Of a stretch of DNA of 8,786 bases, positions 1 through 6,197 are shown in pieces. Source of the stretch: Pseudomonadota bacterium (lineage in GTDB: Bacteria; Pseudomonadota; Alphaproteobacteria; Ferrovibrionales; Ferrovibrionaceae); contig JAEYTW010000324.1 of the NCBI GenBank assembly GCA_023433835.1, positions 1-8,786 of the forward strand, in the 5' to 3' direction. The notes under the pieces were generated by a model that searched no databases, had not been told where the DNA came from, and saw only the letters and a list, made by a program, of their open reading frames with translations. Each line of letters opens with the position of its first letter. Positions within the stretch are counted from its first letter, which is position 1. The position numbers and the translations under genes are program-made.

Positions 1-1506
1 ATGCCGGCGGCCGAGGGCGCCCATGTCTCGGCCCCGCGCGCCCTGTGGCAGGTGGCGCTGCCGCCATCGGCCGGCAAGCAGTTCGTCGATTTCCAGAACG
101 ACGTCACCGCCGGCGACATCGCGCTGGCGGCGCGCGAGAACTATGTCTCGGTCGAGCATCTCAAGCGCTACACCACGCTCGGCATGGCCACCGACCAGGG
201 CAAGACCTCGAACCTGCCGGGCCTCGCCATCCTGGCCGAGACCACGGCCCGGCCGATCCCGGAGGTAGGAACGACGACCTTCCGCCCGCCTTATGTCGCG
301 GTCTCGCTCGGCGCGGTCGCCGCCGATGCGGTGGGCGAGGATTACCAGCCGCGCCGCCGCCTGCCCGCGCATGACGAGCATGTCGCGGCCGGCGCCCTGT
401 TCGAGGATTTCGGTCCCTGGCCGCGGCCTGCCGCCTATCTGCGCGCGGGCGAAGGCCTGGATGCCGCCGCCCGGCGCGAGGCCCGGACGGCACGCGAGGG
501 GGCGGTGCTGTTCGATGCCACGCCGCTCGGCAAGATCGAGGTGTTCGGCCGCGATGCCGAAACCTTCCTGGAGCGTATCTACTGCACGCCGGTCGCGGGG
601 CTGAAGCCCGGTCGCATCCGCTATGGCGCGATGCTGACCGAGCATGGCGTGGTGCTCGACGACGGCGTGCTGGCGCGGCTCGGGCCCGATCGCTTCCTGC
701 TGTCGCCGTCGAGCGGCAGCGCCCTGCGGGTCCATCGCTGGCTCGAGGAATGGCGGCAGGGCGAATGGCCCGATCTCGACGTCCGGCTGGCCAACCTCAC
801 CCATGCCTTCGCCTGCATGGCGATCGCCGGCCCCGGGGCGCGCGACGTGCTGGCGCGTGTCGCGCCGCAGGTCGATCTGTCGCTGCCGCATATGAGCGTC
901 GTTGACGGCGTCGTCGCCGGGGTTCCGGCGCGCATCGCCCGCGTCTCCTTCACCGGCGAACTGCAGTACGAAGTCACGGTGCCGGCCAGCTACGGCGCCG
1001 CCTTGTGGCGGCTGTTGCACGGCTTCGACGATGTCACCCCGATCGGCATCGAAGCCTGGCTGCGCCTGCGCCTCGACAAGGGCTACATCCATGTCGGCAG
1101 CGATTCCGACGGCACCAGCCTGCCCGACGATGTCGGCTTCGGCCCGCTGGTCGCCAGGAAGACCGGCGATTTCGTCGGCAAGCGGTCGCTTTTGCGCCCC
1201 GATGCGGTGCGGCCCGACCGTGAACAGCTGATCGGCCTGATCGCCGGCGATCCGTCGCTGGTGTTGCCGGTCGGCGCCCAGATCCTGCCGGGGCAGGGCG
1301 TGGCCCTGCCGGTGCCGGCGATCGGCCGCGTCACGTCTGCCTGCTATTCCGAGGCGCTGGGCCACGGCATCGCGCTGGGCCGCCTGCGCGGTGGGCGCGG
1401 CCGGATCGGCGAAACGGTCGAGCTCTACCATCTCGGCCGCCGCCTGACCGCGCGGGTGACCGCGCTGCCGTTCTTCGATGCCAGGGGGGAACGCCTGCAT
1501 GGCTGA
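1..1506 (+). CDS. soxA: Sarcosine oxidase, alpha subunit (C-terminal half, cut by the left edge)
   Basis: This is the large subunit of heterotetrameric sarcosine oxidase, which demethylates sarcosine to glycine and hands the C1 unit to tetrahydrofolate; it is a cytoplasmic enzyme. About 501 residues are visible, roughly half of the usual ~1000-residue subunit. The ATG at position 1 is therefore probably an internal methionine, and the FAD/NAD-binding N-terminal half lies outside. Residues 28-70 carry the highly conserved SoxA stretch FVDFQNDVTAGDI...VEHLKRYTTLGMATDQGKTSN. From about residue 135 a GcvT-like folate-binding domain follows (GAVLFDATPLGKIEVFG, MAIAGPGARDVL, SFTGELQYEVTVP, IGIEAWLRLRLDKGYIHVG). 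A GcvT C-terminal barrel-like segment ends the protein (about 405-495, with IGRVTSACYS). The stop TGA overlaps the start of soxG by 8 nt, as expected of a sox operon whose soxB and soxD would lie upstream. Family assignment is secure; the partial state is inferred from length. Confidence 0.95.
   Translation: MPAAEGAHVSAPRALWQVALPPSAGKQFVDFQNDVTAGDIALAARENYVSVEHLKRYTTLGMATDQGKTSNLPGLAILAETTARPIPEVGTTTFRPPYVAVSLGAVAADAVGEDYQPRRRLPAHDEHVAAGALFEDFGPWPRPAAYLRAGEGLDAAARREARTAREGAVLFDATPLGKIEVFGRDAETFLERIYCTPVAGLKPGRIRYGAMLTEHGVVLDDGVLARLGPDRFLLSPSSGSALRVHRWLEEWRQGEWPDLDVRLANLTHAFACMAIAGPGARDVLARVAPQVDLSLPHMSVVDGVVAGVPARIARVSFTGELQYEVTVPASYGAALWRLLHGFDDVTPIGIEAWLRLRLDKGYIHVGSDSDGTSLPDDVGFGPLVARKTGDFVGKRSLLRPDAVRPDREQLIGLIAGDPSLVLPVGAQILPGQGVALPVPAIGRVTSACYSEALGHGIALGRLRGGRGRIGETVELYHLGRRLTARVTALPFFDARGERLHG
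1483..1490 (+). promoter_or_regulatory. Ribosome binding site of soxG
   Basis: The purine run AGGGGGGA ends 8 nt before the ATG at 1499. It decides between the two in-frame ATGs, since the one at 1478 lies upstream of it. It sits inside the soxA coding sequence. Confidence 0.6.
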
Positions 1507-2041
1507 GCAGTTGATGCGCCGTTCGGCGCTCGCTCATTTCGCGCCGGGCCAGCCCCGGGCCGAAGGCCACGATATCGTCGAACGCCCGTTGCCGGCCATC
1601 GCCTGGGTGCAGGGCGGGGGCGCGCCCGACCTGCCGGCCGACCCCAACACGCTGCGGCGCGAGGGCGCGACGCTGGCGCTGTGGTGGGCGCCCGGGCAAT
1701 GGCTGGTGCTGGGCGACGACGAGGCCGCGCTGGTCGCCCGCTACCAGGCCGCCGGCATCTGGGCCTGCGGCGTCGGCGACGGTTTCGTCCGCCTCGATAT
1801 CGGCGGGGCGCAGCCGGCCGATCTGCTCGCCCATGGCTGCCCGCTCGATCTGCGCGCCTTCGGGCCGGAACGGTCGGCCCGCAGCCTGCTCGCCCGCCTG
1901 CCGGTGACCCTGTGGCGCGAGGGCGCCGGGTTTTCGGTGCTGGTCGAGGCGACCCATGCCGAAGCGCTGTGGCGCTGGCTGATGCGCACCGCTGGGAGTC
2001 TGCCGGATCGGGCTATTCCGATCCCTGCGGCGGGTCCTTGA
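1499..2041 (+). CDS. soxG: Sarcosine oxidase, gamma subunit
   Basis: This is the small structural subunit of heterotetrameric sarcosine oxidase, 180 residues, close to the family's usual length. Recognisable stretches are LWWAPGQWLVLG (61-72), LDIGGAQPADLLAHGCPLDL (99-118) and FSVLVEATHAEALWRWL (145-161), a GcvT-like fold pattern typical of SoxG. I chose the ATG at 1499 rather than the in-frame ATG at 1478, because a purine-rich Shine-Dalgarno AGGGGGGA lies about 8 nt upstream and the protein then begins MAEQLMRRSAL. The start lies inside the end of soxA (8-nt overlap), which suggests translational coupling. The last 29 bp overlap the 3' end of a convergent gene. No intrinsic terminator is evident after the stop. 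Confidence 0.92.
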   Translation: MAEQLMRRSALAHFAPGQPRAEGHDIVERPLPAIAWVQGGGAPDLPADPNTLRREGATLALWWAPGQWLVLGDDEAALVARYQAAGIWACGVGDGFVRLDIGGAQPADLLAHGCPLDLRAFGPERSARSLLARLPVTLWREGAGFSVLVEATHAEALWRWLMRTAGSLPDRAIPIPAAGP

Positions 2042-3449
2042 TCGCGTAGGCGAGGTAATAGCCCTCGATCTGGCGGACGTAGAAATAGGTCTCGGCCAGG
2101 CGCTGGCGGATCACCAGCAATTCGACGCTGTTGAAATAGCGGTCGGGGTCGATGCCGGCGGGGGGCGCGTTGCGGCGGATGCGGTTGATCCGGTTGGGCC
2201 CGGCATTGTAGCCGGCGAAGACGAAGCGCCAGCGTTCGACCGGCGTCAGCGCCTCCTCCGGGAAATAGCCGTCGCGCAGCTTGAGCAGGTAGCGGATGCC
2301 GCCGCGGATCGATTGCAGCGGATCGCGCCGGTCGGTGACGCCCAGTTCCTCGGCCGTCTCCGGCATCAGTTGCATCAGCCCGACGGCGCCGACCGGGCTG
2401 ACCGCGTTGGGATCGAAGCCGCTTTCCTTGCGGATCTGGGCGGCGACCAGCCGCCAGTCGATGCCGGCCGCCGCCGCCTCGGTCTTGACCATGTCGAGCA
2501 GATAGCCATAGCGGCGCATCGTCTCGCGCTGGGCCTGTTCCTCGGTGCGCAGGCGCCGGGCGATGTCGACGGCGATCTTCTCGATCTCTTTCGGCGGCAT
2601 CGTCTGCAGGAAGGCATCGAGGCTTGCGCGCAGTTGCGGGTTGCCCGGGCGCACGGCAAACCCGATGCGGCCCTTGGTGCCCAGCGCGACCTGGGGATGC
2701 AGCTTCAGCCGCGGCAGCACGCGCTGCCACACCGTGGCGATCGGCTGGTCGCAGATCGTCGCCTCGATCAGCCCCTGGTCGACCAGGGCCAGCAGGTCTT
2801 CGTCGGCGATGCCGTCGCCGACCAGCTTGACGGTGACCGGCGCCCGCCCCTCGGCCTGCAACTGCCGGTTGGCCTGTTCCAGCGCCTCGGCATAGGTGGT
2901 GCCGCGGGCGACCGTGACGGTGCGGCCGGACAGGCCGTGGATGCCGGCCGCCGCCTCGACGCCGCGGCCGGTCACCAGGATCTCGGACACGCCGGAGACA
3001 TAGGGCCGGGTGAAGGCGACACGATGCTCGCGCGCTTCGGTCTGGGTCAGGAAGGCCGCGGCGATCGAGCCGAGCCCGCCTTCCAGGTCGTCGAACACGG
3101 TTTCGAACATCGTCGGCACGAAGATCAGCCGCATCGGCGGCACGCGGCGCCCTTGCGCATCCTTCGGCCTGGTCTTGTTGAGATAGGCTTCGTATTTCTT
3201 CAGCAGGCGGTATTCGAAGCCGTCGGCCTCGCCGTCGTCGACGAAATAATTGGTGCGGCTGTAGGGCACCAGCACGCGCAGCGTGCCGCGTTCCCACAGC
3301 GCGCCGAGATCGTCGGTCGACCGGCCGTAGAGTTCCTCGATCAGGTTCGGGCGCGCGGCCGCCTCGTCCGCCGCCTCGTCGGCGGCGCGCGCCGGCAGGG
3401 GGCTGAGCACACACAGGACAAGAAGGATCAGCCGCACCAACCCGGCCAT
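2013..3449 (-). CDS. mltF: MltF-type periplasmic lytic transglycosylase (solute-binding domain + SLT domain)
   Basis: This is a murein lytic transglycosylase expected to cleave the MurNAc-GlcNAc bond of peptidoglycan in the periplasm. From the ATG at 3449 it has 478 residues (E. coli MltF is about 518). Residues 1-22 form a signal peptide (MAGLVRLILLVLCVLSPLPARA, cleavage after ARA) without a lipobox, so it is probably soluble. A family-3 solute-binding-like domain spans about 47-300 (GTLRVLVPYSRTNYF, GSIAAAFLTQTEARE, VAFTRPYVSG). The SLT domain runs from about 330, with the catalytic glutamate expected at E342 in RKESGFDPNAVSPVGAVGLMQLMP and the AGYNAG motif at 412-417. A longer frame opens at 3536, but 3449 is preceded by AGGA 5 nt away and places the signal peptide at the N terminus. 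The 3' end overlaps soxG by 29 bp. The architecture is clear; whether it is the true MltF orthologue or a related paralogue is not. Confidence 0.9.
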   Translation of the reverse strand: MAGLVRLILLVLCVLSPLPARAADEAADEAAARPNLIEELYGRSTDDLGALWERGTLRVLVPYSRTNYFVDDGEADGFEYRLLKKYEAYLNKTRPKDAQGRRVPPMRLIFVPTMFETVFDDLEGGLGSIAAAFLTQTEAREHRVAFTRPYVSGVSEILVTGRGVEAAAGIHGLSGRTVTVARGTTYAEALEQANRQLQAEGRAPVTVKLVGDGIADEDLLALVDQGLIEATICDQPIATVWQRVLPRLKLHPQVALGTKGRIGFAVRPGNPQLRASLDAFLQTMPPKEIEKIAVDIARRLRTEEQAQRETMRRYGYLLDMVKTEAAAAGIDWRLVAAQIRKESGFDPNAVSPVGAVGLMQLMPETAEELGVTDRRDPLQSIRGGIRYLLKLRDGYFPEEALTPVERWRFVFAGYNAGPNRINRIRRNAPPAGIDPDRYFNSVELLVIRQRLAETYFYVRQIEGYYLAYAIKDPPQGSE

Positions 3450-3594
3450 GGTTTTCCTGCGCAGACGCAACGCCAAATACCCGCCAAAAACTCGTTCGAT
3501 GGCGTAACTCATCGCATGTTTCACGGGGCTGGCCAAGCCCGGCCGGCAGGTCTTATGGTGCGCGACCCCGGGGTTCAGGTAAGCGAGGCGTTCG
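3450..3594. promoter_or_regulatory. Divergent intergenic region (mltF-like / kynU)
   Basis: These 145 bp separate two divergently transcribed genes and should hold promoters for both. I see no convincing -35/-10 pair. Two symmetric elements are visible: an imperfect inverted repeat with arms 3528-3534 and 3541-3547 (GCTGGCC / GGCCGGC, one mismatch), and a perfect 10-bp palindrome ACCCCGGGGT at 3565-3574, 20 bp before the kynU start. Either could be an operator, but GC-rich palindromes also arise by chance here. Confidence 0.35.
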
Positions 3595-4833
3595 ATGACG
3601 GCAGACCGGCAGGCAGCCCTCAGGCAGGATGAAACCGATCCGCTGCGCCATATGCGCGGCGAGTTCCTGCTGCCCGACGGCGTGATCTATCTCGACGGCA
3701 ATTCGCTGGGCCCGCTGCCGGCCAGGTCGCGGGAGCGGGTGGCCCGCGCCGTCGACCAGGAATGGGGCCAGGACCTGATCCGCAGCTGGAACAGCGCCGG
3801 CTGGTTCAACCTGCCCGGCACCGTCGGCGCCAAGATCGCCCGGCTGATCGGCGCGGAGGCCGACGAGGTGGTCGCCGCCGACTCGACCTCGATCAACCTG
3901 TTCAAGCTGATGGTGGCGGCCGCCCGGCTGCGCCCGGGCCGCCGGGTCATCCTGTCGGACAGCGGCAATTTCCCGACCGACCTCTATATCGGCCAGGGCG
4001 TGGCCGAACTGCTGGGCCAGGGGTTCGAAATGCGCATCGTCGGCCGCGAGGACGTGGCCGCGGCGATCGACGAGACCGTCGCCCTGGTCGTGCTGACCGA
4101 GGTCGATTTCCGCGACGGCCGCCGCCATGACGTGCCGGCGATCACCCGGGCGGCGCATGACGCCGGCGCGCTGATGCTGTGGGATCTCTGCCATTCCGCC
4201 GGGGCGCTGCCGGTCGACCTCAACGGCGTCGGCGCCGACCTCGCCGTCGGCTGCGGCTACAAATACCTGAACGGCGGGCCGGGCGCGCCGGCCTTCCTGT
4301 TCGTCGCGCGCCGGCTGCAGAACGATATCCGCCCGCCGCTGTCGGGCTGGTGGGGCCATGACCGGCCGTTCGACTTCGTCACCGAATACCGGGCGGCCGA
4401 GGGCATCCAGCGCAATTTGTGCGGTACCCAGCCGATCCTGTCGTTCTGCGCCCTCGATGCCGCGCTCGACCTGTGGGACGGCATCGACATGGCGGCCGTG
4501 CGGGCCAAGAGCGTCGCGCTGTGCGAAACCTTCATCAGCCTGGTCGAGCGTGATTGCGCCGAGTTCGGCCTGACGCTCGCCAGCCCGCGCGAGGCGGCGC
4601 GGCGCGGCAGCCAGGTGTCGTTCCGGCACGCCGAAGGCTACGCGATCATGCAGGCGCTGATCGCCCGTGGCGTAATCGGCGATTTCCGGGCGCCCGACGT
4701 GCTGCGCTTCGGCTTTGCCCCGCTCTATATCCGCCATGTCGACGTGGTCGATGCGGCCGCGATCCTGCGCAACATCCTGGCGACCAGGGCCTGGGATGCC
4801 CCCGAATTCAAGAACCGCGCGGCCGTGACCTGA
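3595..4833 (+). CDS. kynU: Kynureninase
   Basis: This is a cytoplasmic PLP enzyme that cleaves kynurenine to anthranilate and alanine (and 3-hydroxykynurenine to 3-hydroxyanthranilate) in tryptophan breakdown. At 412 residues it has the usual bacterial length. Diagnostic segments are IYLDGNSLGPLP (31-42), WFNLPGTVGAKIARLIGA (70-87), the ADSTS PLP-phosphate loop (95-99), SDSGNFPTDLYI (121-132), LWDLCHSAGALPVDL (195-209), the PLP-lysine motif CGYKYLNGGPGAP with K223, and LSGWWGH (249-255). The ATG at 3595 has GAGG 6 nt upstream. Its TGA shares one base with the ATG of the next gene (TGATG), so the two are surely co-transcribed. No other kynurenine-pathway gene (tryptophan dioxygenase, formamidase) lies in the window. 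All motifs look intact. Confidence 0.96.
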   Translation: MTADRQAALRQDETDPLRHMRGEFLLPDGVIYLDGNSLGPLPARSRERVARAVDQEWGQDLIRSWNSAGWFNLPGTVGAKIARLIGAEADEVVAADSTSINLFKLMVAAARLRPGRRVILSDSGNFPTDLYIGQGVAELLGQGFEMRIVGREDVAAAIDETVALVVLTEVDFRDGRRHDVPAITRAAHDAGALMLWDLCHSAGALPVDLNGVGADLAVGCGYKYLNGGPGAPAFLFVARRLQNDIRPPLSGWWGHDRPFDFVTEYRAAEGIQRNLCGTQPILSFCALDAALDLWDGIDMAAVRAKSVALCETFISLVERDCAEFGLTLASPREAARRGSQVSFRHAEGYAIMQALIARGVIGDFRAPDVLRFGFAPLYIRHVDVVDAAAILRNILATRAWDAPEFKNRAAVT

Positions 4834-5639
4834 TGATGCGTCCCCTCTCCGAATGCCCGGTGGCCGATCTCGCCGCCGTCCGTTTCGTCCTGACCGATAT
4901 CGACGACACGCTGACCGACGACGGCCAGTTGCGGCCGGAAGCCTATGAGGCGCTGTGGCGGCTCGACGCCGCCGGCATCAAGGTGGTGCCGGTGACCGGC
5001 CGCCCGGCCGGCTGGTGCGACATGATCGCGCGGTTCTGGCCGGTGGCCGCGGTGGTGGGCGAGAACGGCGCGCTGACCATGGCCTATGACCGCGATGCCA
5101 GGAAGATGGCCGTGCGCCACTGGCTCGACGCCGCGACCCGGGCCGAAAACCGCCGCAAGCTCGATGCGCTGGCGGCCCAAATCCTGGCCGAGGTGCCAGG
5201 CTGCGCGCTCGCCTCCGACCAGGCCTATCGCGAGGCCGACCTGGCGATCGATTTCTGCGAGGACGTGGCGCCGCTGCCGCCCGAAGCCGTGCGCCGCATC
5301 GTCGGGCTGTTCGAGGCGGCCGGCGCGGTCGCCAAGGTTTCCTCGATCCACGTCAACGGCTGGTTCGGGGTGTGGGACAAGCTCGCCATGTCCAGGCGCC
5401 TGTTCGCCGCGCAATTCGGCCTCGACCTCGACAACCCGGCCGACCAGGTCCTGGTCGCCTATGCCGGCGACAGCCCGAACGACCAGCCGATGTTCGGTTT
5501 CTTCCCGCTGGCGGTCGGCGTCGCCAATGTCCGCCGCTATCTCGACCAGCTGACCCAGCCGCCGGCCTATGTGACCGAAGGCGAGGGCGGCCACGGCTTC
5601 GTCGAACTGGCCGACCGGCTGATCAGCGCCACCTCTTGA
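4833..5639 (+). CDS. HAD-IIB family hydrolase (Cof/sugar-phosphatase type)
   Basis: This 268-residue member of the haloacid dehalogenase superfamily is probably a Mg-dependent phosphatase. All four HAD motifs are present: motif I DIDDTLT with D22 (nucleophile) and D24, motif II VTGRP with T55, motif III lysine K183 (DKLAMSRRL), and motif IV YAGDSPNDQPMF with D213 and D217. The large cap between motifs II and III (about 85-175) and the SPNDQPMF form place it in subclass IIB, which includes sugar-phosphate phosphatases and Cof-like proteins. The substrate cannot be read from sequence. The frame is open further upstream inside kynU, but the ATG at 4833 (or the adjacent ATG at 4836) fits the HAD N terminus. 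There is no clear Shine-Dalgarno, so translation is probably coupled to kynU through TGATG. Its role beside kynureninase is unexplained. Confidence 0.9.
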   Translation: MMRPLSECPVADLAAVRFVLTDIDDTLTDDGQLRPEAYEALWRLDAAGIKVVPVTGRPAGWCDMIARFWPVAAVVGENGALTMAYDRDARKMAVRHWLDAATRAENRRKLDALAAQILAEVPGCALASDQAYREADLAIDFCEDVAPLPPEAVRRIVGLFEAAGAVAKVSSIHVNGWFGVWDKLAMSRRLFAAQFGLDLDNPADQVLVAYAGDSPNDQPMFGFFPLAVGVANVRRYLDQLTQPPAYVTEGEGGHGFVELADRLISATS

Positions 5640-5672
5640 ACCTTAGCGAGCCGCTACTAAATCTCCAGGTGT

Positions 5673-5716
5673 GACGGGGTTCCGGCCCATGCCCTGGGTT
5701 CGGGGTCCGCTCCGTC
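5673..5716 (+). other. Candidate RNA hairpin in the 3' region before the terminator
   Basis: On the plus strand an extended imperfect hairpin can be drawn. CCCA 5686-5689 pairs with TGGG 5695-5698 around a 5-nt loop. Pairing then continues outward through G-U and G-C pairs (5677-5685 with 5699-5708, C5701 bulged), and GACG 5673-5676 pairs with CGTC 5713-5716 across a 4-nt bulge. Several pairs are G-U, so the fold favours the plus-strand RNA. It matches no RNA family I know and may only be part of the 3' untranslated region of the HAD gene or a small RNA. Confidence 0.25.
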
Positions 5717-5735
5717 TCGTTTGCCCTCACTCCGC

Positions 5736-5776
5736 AACGCCGCGCGACCCGCAATCCTCGCGCGGCGTTTTCTTTT
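5736..5776 (+). terminator. Strong intrinsic terminator
   Basis: A perfect 12-bp GC-rich stem (AACGCCGCGCGA, 5736-5747, with its exact complement at 5758-5769) encloses a 10-nt loop. It is followed at once by TTCTTTT (5770-5776). This is a textbook Rho-independent terminator for the kynU-HAD transcript. The T tract is present only in the plus direction, so it should not efficiently stop the convergent antitoxin transcript. Confidence 0.92.
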
Positions 5777-5784
5777 GCCACCTC

Positions 5785-6129
5785 TCAGCCGGTGCGCAGG
5801 GCCCGCTTGACGGCGGCCGGCTCGCGTTCGATCACCTTCAGCAAGGTACGGGCGGCACCGCTCGGATGGCGCTTGCCCTGCTCCCATGAGCGAACGGTAG
5901 CGAGCGGCGTTCCTACAAGCTCCGCGAACTTCGCCTGGCTGACGCCGATTGCCTCTCGTGCGGCTTTGACGTCGGCAACGTCGACACGGTGTACCACCAT
6001 GCCCGGAACGTCCTTGCCGGCCATGAAATCAGCAGCCTGCTGCATCGCTTCGATCAACTCCTCGCCGAAGGCCGTCGGTTTATCAGAGAGCGGCAGCTCG
6101 ATTTCCTTTGGCTCCTTTTTCCGCGCCAT
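5785..6129 (-). CDS. HigA/NadS-like helix-turn-helix protein (antitoxin type)
   Basis: This 114-residue protein has a lysine/glutamate-rich N terminus (MARKKEPKEIELPL) and an XRE-type helix-turn-helix in the second half. The segment from about 53 to 92, with AREAIGVSQAKFAELVGTPL and VRSWEQGKRHPSG, is the signature seen in HigA/NadS-type antitoxins and small regulators, followed by a tail ARTLLKVIEREPAAVKRAL. Such proteins usually bind their own promoter and pair with a RelE/HigB-like toxin encoded just upstream. Here the upstream gene is a C-S lyase 68 bp away, with no room for a toxin, so the gene is an orphan or has another role. AAAGG lies about 9 nt before the ATG at 6129. The gene and its 5' flank contain AT-richer stretches than their neighbours, which hints at a separate origin. 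Confidence 0.85.
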   Translation of the reverse strand: MARKKEPKEIELPLSDKPTAFGEELIEAMQQAADFMAGKDVPGMVVHRVDVADVKAAREAIGVSQAKFAELVGTPLATVRSWEQGKRHPSGAARTLLKVIEREPAAVKRALRTG

Positions 6130-6197
6130 GACAGCTAGCCTTTCATTGGGCCAATTTGATGCCGTTGGCGATCGATGCCACCATTCTTAGCAGTTGC

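Noticed and set aside
1741..3414. 557-codon minus-strand open frame overlapping the mltF-like gene in another frame
   Set aside because: The product is almost entirely Arg/Ala/Gly/Pro, which is typical of a frame-shifted shadow in GC-rich DNA.
3450..3536. N-terminal extension of the mltF-like gene to an ATG at 3536
   Set aside because: The 29 extra residues would bury the signal peptide, whereas ATG 3449 has an AGGA site and a proper leader.
2313..3632. Long 439-codon plus-strand open frame opposite the mltF-like gene
   Set aside because: It is a GC-rich antisense shadow full of Arg/Gly/Asp/His with no domain pattern. The minus-strand frame has a signal peptide and SLT motifs.
3553..4737. 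394-codon minus-strand open frame opposite kynU
   Set aside because: It is antisense to a fully conserved kynureninase and has no recognisable domain.
5640..5735. A tRNA-like GGTTCGGGGTCC stretch before the terminator
   Set aside because: No cloverleaf with acceptor, D and anticodon stems can be drawn around it.
6138..6185. A 13-codon minus-strand frame upstream of the antitoxin-like gene as a toxin remnant
   Set aside because: It is too short and has no similarity to a toxin that I can recognise; treated only as a possibility in the findings.
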